This document shows, piece after piece, positions 16,763 to 25,212 of a stretch of DNA of 64,000 nucleotides. The notes below the pieces were generated by a model. The model was given only the letters and a program-made list of their open reading frames with translations, was not told the origin of the DNA and did not search any database. How positions within the stretch are numbered: the first letter of the stretch is position 1; each line of letters begins with the position of its first letter. The position numbers and the translations under genes are program-made. This DNA is from Hahella sp. HNIBRBA332 (GTDB taxonomy: Bacteria; Pseudomonadota; Gammaproteobacteria; Pseudomonadales; Oleiphilaceae). The stretch covers positions 4,234,501 to 4,298,500 of the forward strand of contig NZ_CP132203.1 of the NCBI RefSeq assembly GCF_030719035.1, read 5' to 3'.

Positions 16763-18571
16763 TCATCCTTCGGACATCTCGCGCATCGCCCCGCGCAGCT
16801 CCTGCATCACCTTATCCAACAGCTTCGCCTTTACCGGCCGCTCACACAAACCGACGCCGAGCCTTAACAACCTCCCCCGCCATCCAGAGGAGACGCCACG
16901 CACTTCTTCCAGCACTTGCGGCCACACTACGTCCAGGCGATCCCGAATCCACCCTTCCGCCAGCGTCAACTCGGCGCGACTCAGAGCGCCAGGCCATCTC
17001 GGCATAGGACTTTCCGTTGCGTCGCCTTCAAAATGCTCACTGACGCCAGCCATCAAAGGCGCGATTTGATAATGATCCCGCCGAACTCGAGAGGCGAAAC
17101 GCTCCCGTCCGGCATCGCTGAGCGAGGCGTATCCATGCTGGATGATGGGGTTGGCGGCGGGCAAAACAAACCAGTCGCGTAGAAACTTATATCCGTTAAG
17201 CCGTCCAAGAAAGAAGTCATGATGGCGATAGGACTCCGCAAAGAATCCAAGAAAACCCTGTAATCCGCCAGCGGCGATATCCAACCTTCCCTTTTTGCCG
17301 GGACGCCGAGGCGCCACCAGAAAACGGGAGTAAATATCGCCAGAGTCCGCCAGACGAATGTCCTGACAATCAAACCGGGTTTGATTCTTGAGACCGCTAA
17401 GCAACCCCACGAGGATATGAGCCAGGGAGCCCTGATCCGCCAGCCCCGGCGCAGGCGCTTCCGGGAACGGGTCCAGCATGATAACCGCCCGATTCGCCGC
17501 AACGCCGGAGCGAGGATTACGTCCATCCAGGCCGGATAACGTCCGCCGGGCCAACTGAAACGGCTCATTGTTCATCACGCCGCCATCCACATTGAGAAAG
17601 CAGTAGGACTCGTCTTGCTCCTCTTCCTGTCCCCACGCCGGCGTGACAAACCGGTATACCCCCTCGTCATCGCAGCGAATAAAGCGCCAGTCATAATCAC
17701 TACGGGGACGCCGCAAGGTTCTCGCCTGCAACGCAACAGGAAAAGCCCCCGCCGCCAGCGCTCCCTGTATCAGGCCACGCCAGGATTCATTCAAAAAATC
17801 CAAGGGCATTGCACGATGGTCCGGCGGAAAATCCAACGCCTGAACAACCCCACTAACCGGGACTGCGAAACTCAAATGATCCTGATGCAACCGCGAAAGA
17901 TGCCCTGTCAGGTCACGCGCCCCCGGGCCCTCTCCCTTTGGCGCAGCGAAAGCGAATACATAGGGAACGCCGCGTAAGTTGGATACCGTAAAGTGCAGGC
18001 TGAAGGCGTCTCCCATCCAGGGCCGCTGAAATCCATCAGACGACTCTGCGGTGGCGTCCAGGCGTCGCAACAGGGATTCCGCCACTTGATCCAGGTGCGC
18101 AGAATTCAAAAGCGATCGTAACGCCGAACCCTTTCCCAGATCGTCAGGACGCAACAGGCGTTGGGCGTCAATATCTCTGACCCAAACCTGATAAAACGGA
18201 TTGTTGAATAAGTAGCCGGACTCCTCCCTGGGATGGCGCCCGTGCTTGAAGCTTCGTCTGGCGAACAGCGCCGCCAGCGCGCCGTTCATAGCCCCGGCGG
18301 AAGCGCCGGATACCGTTTTTAAGCGCACGTGGTGAACGGGAACGCCCGCCAGCCCCCTCGCCGCCTCCCATGCATCCATAACCTCGAACAACACATCCAT
18401 AAACCCCGCCGCGTAGGCGCCGCCAGACACCGCGCCAGCCAAAGCCAGAGCAAACTCAAAAGTATGGGGAGGTACAGGATTTTCCTGCGAAATGGAGCGG
18501 TCTTGCGGAAACCAACGTTTCAATTCGCTGACGCATTCCGAATATTCATGGCGCTGAGATATTGATTGCAT
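16763..18571 (-). CDS. Patatin-like phospholipase
   Basis: 602 residues from the ATG at 18571, chosen because aggaggtctgtt precedes it ideally; an ATG 18 bases upstream lacks a site. Seen: glycine-rich oxyanion loop GAVSGGAYAAG near residue 46, nucleophile elbow SGASAG with Ser91, and the dyad motif DGG in VDGGVMNNEP near 340. This is a Ser-Asp dyad acyl hydrolase. No signal peptide is evident. The long C-terminal half resembles the bacterial patatin proteins of about 600 or more residues with unknown substrates. A small frame just upstream may be co-transcribed. Confidence 0.88.
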   Translation of the reverse strand: MQSISQRHEYSECVSELKRWFPQDRSISQENPVPPHTFEFALALAGAVSGGAYAAGFMDVLFEVMDAWEAARGLAGVPVHHVRLKTVSGASAGAMNGALAALFARRSFKHGRHPREESGYLFNNPFYQVWVRDIDAQRLLRPDDLGKGSALRSLLNSAHLDQVAESLLRRLDATAESSDGFQRPWMGDAFSLHFTVSNLRGVPYVFAFAAPKGEGPGARDLTGHLSRLHQDHLSFAVPVSGVVQALDFPPDHRAMPLDFLNESWRGLIQGALAAGAFPVALQARTLRRPRSDYDWRFIRCDDEGVYRFVTPAWGQEEEQDESYCFLNVDGGVMNNEPFQLARRTLSGLDGRNPRSGVAANRAVIMLDPFPEAPAPGLADQGSLAHILVGLLSGLKNQTRFDCQDIRLADSGDIYSRFLVAPRRPGKKGRLDIAAGGLQGFLGFFAESYRHHDFFLGRLNGYKFLRDWFVLPAANPIIQHGYASLSDAGRERFASRVRRDHYQIAPLMAGVSEHFEGDATESPMPRWPGALSRAELTLAEGWIRDRLDVVWPQVLEEVRGVSSGWRGRLLRLGVGLCERPVKAKLLDKVMQELRGAMREMSEG

Positions 18572-18585
18572 AACAGACCTCCTTA

Positions 18586-18879
18586 TCATCCGATGAAAAA
18601 GGCGCGCATGGCGTCCGTCGGGAAGAACGAAGACGTCATGCGCGAACTTAAATCAGGCCTTACTGCGCTATCCAGATTACGCATCAAAACGACCAAATTG
18701 GACTCCATGTTCTCGCTGTGGCGGATCACTATGCGCCCCATTTGAGGGCATATATGTACTTCAGGAAAGTAAAGGTTCAATATCGGTGCTTGAGTGAATC
18801 GCCGGTGACGCAGCCCGTCGCTGAATACGGCGGTAGTTTCCGCAAACCTGGCCGGCTGGTCATAAAATTGCTTCTGCAT
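18586..18879 (-). CDS. Small hypothetical protein upstream of patatin gene
   Basis: 97-residue frame ending TGA TAA only 14 bases before the patatin ATG, so the patatin ribosome site directly follows its stop. That is the usual layout of a two-gene operon. No recognised domain. The start is uncertain: no ribosome site is obvious before the ATG at 18879, and internal ATGs near residues 47 and 58 are alternatives. It may instead be untranslated leader. Confidence 0.35.
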   Translation of the reverse strand: MQKQFYDQPARFAETTAVFSDGLRHRRFTQAPILNLYFPEVHICPQMGRIVIRHSENMESNLVVLMRNLDSAVRPDLSSRMTSSFFPTDAMRAFFIG

Positions 18880-18952
18880 CAGCGGCGGCCGCTGAGCAGA
18901 GGCTACCCGCCGTCAATAAACAGAAAAAAACGATCCGGGAGCATAAATTACG

Positions 18953-20059
18953 ATGTTGAATTTCAGCATTACTGCGTTACTCAAGAAAGCCCGTCAACCG
19001 CTGATCGCCGTGTTCGGCGCCGTGGCGCTGCTGACTTCGCTCATCAGCAACGCAGAGGAGCCCTTTAAGGTGGGGTTTGTCTATGTCGGCCCCATCGGCG
19101 ATCACGGCTGGTCCTATCAACATGATCAAGGCCGTCAGGCGTTGGGGAAGCATTACGGCGACAAAGTCAAAACGGCGTATGTGGAAAATGTGCCGGAAGG
19201 CGCCGACGCAGAGCGAGTCATTCGTAATCTGGCCAGGTCCGGGCATAAGGTGATCTTCACCACCTCTTTCGGTTTCATGAATCCCACCCTGAAAGTGGCG
19301 GCCCAGTTCCCTAACGTTGTATTCGAACACGCCACCGGCTACAAACGCACCAACAATGTCAGCACCTATATTTCCAATACCTACGAAGGACGCTACGTAT
19401 CCGGCTATGTGGCGGCGAAAATGAGCAAAACCGGCAAACTCGGTTACATCGCCTCCTTTCCCATTCCTGAAGTCATTCGCGACATCAACGCCGTGCGTCT
19501 CGCCATGAACAAGGTCAACCCGGATTATGAACTGAAGATTCTCTGGGTCAGCAGTTGGTTCGACCCGGCGAAAGAAGCGGAAGCCGCCAACGTCATGATC
19601 GATCAGGGCGTCGACGTCATCCTGCAACACACGGACAGCCCCGCCGCCATGCAAGTGGCGGAGCAACGTGGCGTGTACGCCGTCGGACAATCCTCCGACA
19701 TGTCCCGTTTCGGACCCAAAGCGCATCTGGTGTCGGTAGTGGACGACTGGTCCTACCACTACATACACACTGTGCAAAGCGTCATGGACGGAACCTGGAA
19801 GCCCCGCGATTATTGGGGCGGCATGGCGGAGGACATGATTCTGTTGCCGGAGTTCAGCAAGGCGATTCCTGCTGATGTGGTGAAAGACGCGGAAACCATG
19901 ATCGCAGACATCAAGTCCGGCAAACTGAAACCTTTTACCGGCCCTATCTACAACCAGAAAGGCGAGTTAAAAGCGTCCGCCGGTGAAGAGCTGTCCCACG
20001 AAGAAATCGCTGGCATGAATTGGTATGTACAGGGAATCAAAGGCGAAATTCCGCATTAA
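18953..20059 (+). CDS. BMP/PnrA-family periplasmic binding protein
   Basis: 368 residues with an N-terminal signal segment (about 12-35, no lipobox cysteine). The mature start VGFVYVGPIGDHGWSYQHDQG and VENVPEGADAERVIRNLARSG are typical of the Bmp family, whose members bind purine nucleosides or nucleobases for ABC importers. ATP-binding and permease genes are absent. The next gene, same strand and about 100 bases on, encodes an adenine-deaminase-type enzyme, which supports a purine-related ligand. The ribosome site is gggagc, somewhat distant. Confidence 0.88.
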   Translation: MLNFSITALLKKARQPLIAVFGAVALLTSLISNAEEPFKVGFVYVGPIGDHGWSYQHDQGRQALGKHYGDKVKTAYVENVPEGADAERVIRNLARSGHKVIFTTSFGFMNPTLKVAAQFPNVVFEHATGYKRTNNVSTYISNTYEGRYVSGYVAAKMSKTGKLGYIASFPIPEVIRDINAVRLAMNKVNPDYELKILWVSSWFDPAKEAEAANVMIDQGVDVILQHTDSPAAMQVAEQRGVYAVGQSSDMSRFGPKAHLVSVVDDWSYHYIHTVQSVMDGTWKPRDYWGGMAEDMILLPEFSKAIPADVVKDAETMIADIKSGKLKPFTGPIYNQKGELKASAGEELSHEEIAGMNWYVQGIKGEIPH

Positions 20060-20083
20060 GAGATCGCATCAAATAAGCGCGAC

Positions 20084-20120
20084 AGGCCGCAAAATGCTAT
20101 GTTTAAGGCATTAGCGGCCT
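20084..20120 (+). other. Intercistronic hairpin between bmp-like and deaminase genes
   Basis: aggccgc pairs with gcggcct and an inner aatgc with gcatt, separated by a small internal loop. No T-run follows, so it is more likely an mRNA-stabilising or processing hairpin than a terminator. Confidence 0.4.
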
Positions 20121-20157
20121 ACGGCCGAATCTCAAATAAGATCGCAGGAATTTGAAT

Positions 20158-21162
20158 ATGCAAGACTTTCTGAAAGGACTTCCCAAGGCGGAGCTACATT
20201 TGCACATCGAGGGCTCGCTGGAGCCGGAGCTGATGTTCGAGATCGGACGCCGCAACGGCGTCGCCTTGCCTTTCGCCAATGTGGAAGAAGTCCGCGCAGC
20301 TTACGAGTTCAACAACCTGCAAGAGTTTCTGGATATTTATTACCAGGGCGCCCAGGTGTTGCTGCACGAGCAGGATTTTTACGATATGACGTTCGCCTAC
20401 CTGCAACGGTGTCGCGAGCAAAGCGTCATCCATACGGAAATGTTTTTTGACCCGCAAACCCATACAGATCGCGGTGTGGACATTAGCGTGGTGATACGCG
20501 GCCTGACTCGCGCGATGGAGGATGCGGAAGCGCAGTGGGGACAATCCAGCAAACTGATTCTCTGTTTCCTGCGCCATTTGAGTGAAGAAGCGGCGATGGA
20601 AACACTGCGTCAGGCGCTGCCTTATAAGCAGCACTTTGTCGGCGTTGGACTCGACAGCTCGGAAGTCGGCCACCCGCCGGAAAAATTTCAGCGCGTGTTC
20701 GAGCAAGCGCTGAACGCCGGCTTATTGAGCGTGGCTCATGCCGGCGAAGAAGGACCGCCAGAGTATATCTGGCAGGCGCTGGATTTGCTGAAGGTGAAGC
20801 GCATCGACCACGGCGTACGCTGCATTGAGGATGCTTCACTGATGCAACGATTGATCGACGAACAAATTCCCTTGACCGTCTGCCCTCTCTCTAACATCAA
20901 GTTGTGCGTGTTCGACTCCATGTCAGAGCACAACATTCTGCGTCTATTGGAAAAAGGCCTGAAAGTGACGGTGAACTCGGATGACCCGGCGTATTTCGGC
21001 GGCTATATGAATGAGAACTTCATCGCCATGCAGGAGGCGCTCTCAATGAGCAAAGAACAGGCGGCGCAATTGGCGAGAAACAGCTTTGAGGCCAGCTTTC
21101 TGACCTCAGAGGAGAAAGCGCGCTTACTGGCCCGTCTGGACCAGTATCTGCAGAATCACTGA
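20158..21162 (+). CDS. Adenine deaminase of the adenosine-deaminase superfamily
   Basis: 334 residues from the ATG at 20158 (cagga about 8 bases upstream; a TTG two codons earlier is less likely). Zinc ligands and catalytic residues are in place: HLH at 14-16, HAGEEGPPEYIW with His194 and Glu197, RIDHGVR with His218 and NSDDPAYF with Asp275/276. The LEPELMFE, FFDPQTHTDRG and GLDSSEVGHPP stretches closely match, from memory, Pseudomonas proteins shown to deaminate adenine rather than adenosine. I infer adenine to hypoxanthine conversion, fed by the neighbouring BMP protein. Confidence 0.88.
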   Translation: MQDFLKGLPKAELHLHIEGSLEPELMFEIGRRNGVALPFANVEEVRAAYEFNNLQEFLDIYYQGAQVLLHEQDFYDMTFAYLQRCREQSVIHTEMFFDPQTHTDRGVDISVVIRGLTRAMEDAEAQWGQSSKLILCFLRHLSEEAAMETLRQALPYKQHFVGVGLDSSEVGHPPEKFQRVFEQALNAGLLSVAHAGEEGPPEYIWQALDLLKVKRIDHGVRCIEDASLMQRLIDEQIPLTVCPLSNIKLCVFDSMSEHNILRLLEKGLKVTVNSDDPAYFGGYMNENFIAMQEALSMSKEQAAQLARNSFEASFLTSEEKARLLARLDQYLQNH

Positions 21163-21169
21163 GTCAGTC

Positions 21170-21613
21170 TCACTCGCAGCATTTTTTATTCTTCTTACCG
21201 CTGCCGCAGGGACATGGATCGTTCCTGCCGACGCTTAATGCCGTCCAGGCGGCGTCTCCATCCACATACAACCAGCGCTCCTGCTCTTTGACGAATCGGG
21301 AACGTTCCTGCAACTGCATCCATTTGTCTCCCTCCTGAAACGTGGCTCGAAAGTTTACCCAGCCCTGGTCGTCTTCCGCGCCGCTACCCAGCAATTCCAA
21401 ACGCTTCCACTGGATACTTTCGTTCGGCTGCAAATCCGCCGGGCGATGCTGCGCGCACCAAGTCTGCTGCAGATACTCCATTAACCCCATCGCAAAAGCG
21501 GTATACCGGGATCTCATCAGCTGTTCCGGCGTCTCCGCAGCCTTGCCGGAATGCAGCGGCTGGCAGCACTCTTCATAAGGCAAACCGGAATTACAAGGGC
21601 ACAGGTTATTCAT
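21170..21613 (-). CDS. YchJ family protein with SEC-C motifs
   Basis: 147 residues with two C-terminal-SecA-like zinc motifs: NNLCPCNSGLPYEECC at the start and GRNDPCPCGSGKKNKKCC at the end, around a YchJ middle domain (LMRSRYTAFAMG). Function unknown; the SEC-C motif usually binds zinc. The ATG at 21613 fits the family N-terminus. An in-frame ATG at 21625 would overlap the EamA stop as ATGA and is a fair alternative, implying coupling to that gene. Confidence 0.88.
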   Translation of the reverse strand: MNNLCPCNSGLPYEECCQPLHSGKAAETPEQLMRSRYTAFAMGLMEYLQQTWCAQHRPADLQPNESIQWKRLELLGSGAEDDQGWVNFRATFQEGDKWMQLQERSRFVKEQERWLYVDGDAAWTALSVGRNDPCPCGSGKKNKKCCE

Positions 21614-21621
21614 AACTACTC

Positions 21622-22539
21622 TCATTCAGTCAACAAAGGTTCGGATGCCCGCCCTTTTTTAGCGGACCGCGCCTGAATCGCCAGGCCGGCGATAATAAAA
21701 CCGAGACCCACCAGGGTCAGCATGTGAATTTTCTCGCCCAGGATAAAGTGGATCAACAGCAGAGAAATAAACGGCGAGATGAATATCAGATTACTGATGC
21801 GACTGGCGTGGCGGGTATACTTCATCGCCATCAGCCACAACATAAAGGTCACGCCCATCTCGAACAGCCCCACATAAACCGCACCGCCCAACGCAGCGGG
21901 CGCCAGATTCAAAGGCCAGGCCAACACGGCGGCGCAAGGCGTGGCGAATAAGAAGTTTTGAAACAAGCCGATCACAGGATCACGCTTGTCTCTGGAGTTC
22001 AAAATCCAGTACGCCGCCCAGACCAGGGTGCTGACCAAAGCCAGCGCAATACCCAGGAGATTTAAGGATTGCCCGCTATCATCGCCGCCAAAGGAAATCA
22101 CCACCACACCGCTGTAGCTCACCAACATGGCGATCACATCCGTGAGCGTGAGCTTGTGGCCGAGAAAAGGCACGGCGAGAAACGCCAGCATCAACGCCCA
22201 AGTGTAATTAATGGGTTGCGCCACCTGTGCGGGAAGCAGATCGTAAGCGTAAAACAGAATGTGGTAGTACAGTAGCGGATTCAATAAACCGAAACACAGC
22301 GCCCGCCAGCCATTTTCCTGCAGAGAACGCATCGCCTCAGTAAGTCGTCCCTGCCAGAGCAGCGCCGCCCCCAGGGCAAAAACGGACGTCAGACTGGCGA
22401 AAAACACCAGCTGACTGACGCTTTGCTGCGCCAGCGCCAATTTGAACGCGGTGGCCACAGTGGACCACAACAAGACGGCGGACAAACCATAGCGCAACGC
22501 CAGCGATTCGTTAGTATTGCGCGAAACTTCCTGAGACAT
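21622..22539 (-). CDS. EamA/DMT family transporter
   Basis: 305 residues from the ATG at 22539 with aggacg upstream; an upstream in-frame ATG at 22590 only adds a polar tail. About ten hydrophobic helices and two EamA repeats, the first around AVLLWSTVATAFKLAL and the second around LVSTLVWAAYWILNSR. The family exports metabolites such as amino acids across the inner membrane; the substrate is not predictable. Co-transcribed with the ychJ-like gene downstream. Confidence 0.88.
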   Translation of the reverse strand: MSQEVSRNTNESLALRYGLSAVLLWSTVATAFKLALAQQSVSQLVFFASLTSVFALGAALLWQGRLTEAMRSLQENGWRALCFGLLNPLLYYHILFYAYDLLPAQVAQPINYTWALMLAFLAVPFLGHKLTLTDVIAMLVSYSGVVVISFGGDDSGQSLNLLGIALALVSTLVWAAYWILNSRDKRDPVIGLFQNFLFATPCAAVLAWPLNLAPAALGGAVYVGLFEMGVTFMLWLMAMKYTRHASRISNLIFISPFISLLLIHFILGEKIHMLTLVGLGFIIAGLAIQARSAKKGRASEPLLTE

Positions 22540-22708
22540 AGCTGCGTCCTGTACTTCTATCCTGACGACAAATATCGAAGATTTCGCCAATCCGCAATAT
22601 TTGGACTATGTTTAATTTATGCCGCTGACGATGTCGTTAAAGCGACCCAACCCACATATCGCCACATCTCAGCGGCATTCCTTCATGCACTGCTGCCGGG
22701 CGAGAACG

Positions 22709-23200
22709 ATGCGAGTCCATCCTCCAACTCTTTTAATCCTTAGCATAGCCGCCCTGGCGCTGATGACGGAACGGGGCGCTGCGACGGAGTTGTCCGCCTG
22801 TGAATCTGAAAGAGAAAAAATGACGCAAACTTTGAGCGCCGTTTTCAGACCTTATCTAAAAAAACACGAGTCTCTGATCAGCCAACGCGGCAATATAATC
22901 GACTTGAAAGTCAGCCTCAACGGCTGGGTGGAAGACATCGCGCAATGTTATCGCAACGTCTACGCAGAACGAGGCGCCCCAGAAGACGACAATGCCCTGA
23001 ATAATGGTTTGCACTGGGCGGGAGCCCTGACCGAATTTCATGAACTGGTGAAGACCCTGAACCGGCAGATTCAAGCCGAAGCCCAGAAAGAAGCGGAATC
23101 TCTAAGCGAAAAAGACCCCGCCTTCCGCCACCTCCTGCAACAAGTCCTCCTGCCCAACTTCCCACTACAGGCGGAAAGATCGGGGGGAGAGTTTATTTAA
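22709..23200 (+). CDS. Hypothetical secreted protein
   Basis: 163 residues from the ATG at 22709, with a signal peptide (LLILSIAALALM, cleavage near ERGAATE). The frame is open further upstream, but the secretion signal favours this start. The mature part is helical and charged with two cysteines. I do not recognise a family. It stands between two divergently or convergently placed minus-strand genes and ends 2 bases before the LRR gene's stop. Confidence 0.55.
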   Translation: MRVHPPTLLILSIAALALMTERGAATELSACESEREKMTQTLSAVFRPYLKKHESLISQRGNIIDLKVSLNGWVEDIAQCYRNVYAERGAPEDDNALNNGLHWAGALTEFHELVKTLNRQIQAEAQKEAESLSEKDPAFRHLLQQVLLPNFPLQAERSGGEFI

Positions 23201-23202
23201 GT

Positions 23203-24957
23203 CTAAAGAGTGTTGTCGCAGGATCTAGGCGCTTCAAAACGATCCAACTTCAGCTCCTCTTTAACTCTCTTGATTTGCGAGCAGGAAATAGAATTACTGT
23301 CGTACAATTTCAACGTATTAAGGTTAGGCAGACCAAATACAACATCAATGTCATTTAGTGGCGCCCGGGCTAGCGTCAACGATCTAATTCCCAGATTATT
23401 TTCCATAAACTTCACGGTAGTAACTGGGTTACCAGCAATGTACAAGGTTTCAATCCAAGGCATCAGTCCAATAACGGAGAAATCCTGAATCTCATTATTC
23501 GCAAAATTGAGTGACTTCACAGACTCAAGCTCATAAAGCCTGTCCAAATCCGTCACATTCAATCCATCAAGATACAAATAATCCAAACCTTTCAATTGCG
23601 TCAAAGGCGCCATACTAACCTTGCCTTTGGCCTCAATCATGAGTGATCTCAAGTTCGTAAGCTTCGCCAGAAAAGAGAGGTTATCAATAGACGAAGATGT
23701 CGATATGCTCAAGTAGGTCAGCTGAGTCATACCTTCAATAAAGGAAAATTCGTAAACCGCCGCTTCTTTCAAAGATAGCTGCTTAATATCCTTAAGGTTG
23801 GCGACGTATTCCGCTTCATTCTGATTCAGGCCGTATATATCCAAAGAATTATACGCAGGGAGATCAGATAATTGCTCAATGGAACTCAGTTGCCCTGCGC
23901 TGATCGTGAGAGATGAAACGCCCGGGTGAGAAATAATCGGCTCTAGAGATGGAATAGTACTTCCATGAACATCCACGTCGTTCAACTGGGTCAACTTGGA
24001 CCATATATCAAGCTCCTCCAAGTTGAGCCCCACTAACTCCAATGTGGTCAAATCAGTCATTTTTTCAATGATATGCATATCATCTAAAGTGACTTTTTTC
24101 AGACTTAATAATCGAAGTTTGGTTAGTTTCAAAAGCTCCTCAGAACCAGTAACTGTTTGCGGGCTATAGCTATGAAGATTAAACGACTCCAGATTTACAA
24201 ACTCCGCTACGCCGCGAATGTTATCGACTTTGATATCAGGACAGTAAACTTCACGTACATAACCGATGTCTTTTTTCTCTTCGTCACGAAAAGTCTCTTT
24301 GATGCAGGACTTAAATTCCGGAGTCAGACCGACTTCACCTAACATTGGATAGGCTTTCAACTCGATCCTGATATCGCGCGTTCTCATCTCACCCGAAGCG
24401 CCCTTCACAGACTCCTCAATTAAGACTTCCGCATCTGCATCAATCTCCGGCATTTTGTAGGAGACATGATTTAAATCTATATCGGTTTTCTCAACGGCTG
24501 GCCCACTTATCTGAACCCAGGTATAAACTTCTCTTAGGCTGTCTCTGGAGAGCTCTACGCGATCTCTCTCATAAGCATTAATTAACAGTGTCTCTACTGG
24601 ATCTGTTGGATCTGTTGGATCTGTTGGATCTGTTGGATCTGTTGGATCTGTTGGATCTGTTGGATCTGTTGGATCTGTTGGATCTGTTGGATCTGTTGGA
24701 TCATTATTTCCATCGCCATTTCCGTCGTCCACTTGCCCATCATTACCGCCATCCACTTGGCCACTATTGCCGTCGCCAGCGTCCCCGCCATCACTTTCAG
24801 TCACAGGCGTGGTTGTTCCGGGCGTCTTATCATCGCTTCCTGAACCACCTCCGCCGCCACAAGCAGCCATCATCGCGGTTAAAAGCAAAATGGAGGAATA
24901 ACGAAGGCCCTGGTTGATTTTTCTGAAGGTAAAAACGCTAGAACTGCCCATATCCAA
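23203..24957 (-). CDS. Leucine-rich-repeat lipoprotein with Asp-Pro-Thr stalk
   Basis: 584 residues. A lipobox MMAAC puts the lipidated cysteine at about 33, followed by a Gly-rich and Asp/Gly-rich linker and a stalk of eleven Asp-Pro-Thr units (about 85-120). A beta domain spans about 125-210, and some ten internin-like 20-23-residue LRRs run from about 240 to 560 (for example LTKLRLLSLKKVTLDDMHII). Likely a surface-exposed binding protein. agggag lies 7 bases before a TTG at 24957; the ATG at 24951 is the alternative. The gene is visibly more AT-rich than its neighbours, suggesting acquisition by transfer. Confidence 0.85.
   Translation of the reverse strand: MDMGSSSVFTFRKINQGLRYSSILLLTAMMAACGGGGGSGSDDKTPGTTTPVTESDGGDAGDGNSGQVDGGNDGQVDDGNGDGNNDPTDPTDPTDPTDPTDPTDPTDPTDPTDPTDPTDPVETLLINAYERDRVELSRDSLREVYTWVQISGPAVEKTDIDLNHVSYKMPEIDADAEVLIEESVKGASGEMRTRDIRIELKAYPMLGEVGLTPEFKSCIKETFRDEEKKDIGYVREVYCPDIKVDNIRGVAEFVNLESFNLHSYSPQTVTGSEELLKLTKLRLLSLKKVTLDDMHIIEKMTDLTTLELVGLNLEELDIWSKLTQLNDVDVHGSTIPSLEPIISHPGVSSLTISAGQLSSIEQLSDLPAYNSLDIYGLNQNEAEYVANLKDIKQLSLKEAAVYEFSFIEGMTQLTYLSISTSSSIDNLSFLAKLTNLRSLMIEAKGKVSMAPLTQLKGLDYLYLDGLNVTDLDRLYELESVKSLNFANNEIQDFSVIGLMPWIETLYIAGNPVTTVKFMENNLGIRSLTLARAPLNDIDVVFGLPNLNTLKLYDSNSISCSQIKRVKEELKLDRFEAPRSCDNTL
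24599..24702. repeat. Perfect 9-bp tandem repeat, eleven copies
   Basis: The unit ggatctgtt repeats eleven times without change (24599-24697), plus a partial ggatc. On the coding strand each unit encodes Asp-Pro-Thr in the stalk of the LRR lipoprotein. Because the unit is three codons, copy-number slippage would change stalk length without frameshift. Confidence 0.97.
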
Positions 24958-25212
24958 GTTATGGCTCCCTGTAATGAGGTCACAAAAGGCGGGATTATAA
25001 TTAATAACTGATCAACATAATACATTTAAAACAATGTGTTATCTTTTCTTCCTCATCCCGGAGTTATCACGGAAAGATAAATTGGCCGCCTGCGTTTATA
25101 CTTAACGCCATCAACGAAATATTGCGACACCAACGCCATGGCCAGGGATATGCGATCAAGTTCGTTTGCAATCTGGCGTAGGACGCCAACCGCTTCGGGA
25201 TTGCGTTTTTAC

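Noticed and set aside
18718..19068. 116-codon plus-strand frame before and into the BMP gene
   Set aside because: It overlaps the true BMP signal-peptide region in another phase and has no ribosome site.
24599..24702. Tandem 9-bp repeat as a CRISPR-like array
   Set aside because: Units are contiguous with no spacers and are in frame with a coding gene.
24588..24917. Plus-strand frame with a long Leu-Asp-Leu repeat
   Set aside because: It is the complement of the Asp-Pro-Thr tandem repeat in the LRR lipoprotein, with no start signals of its own.
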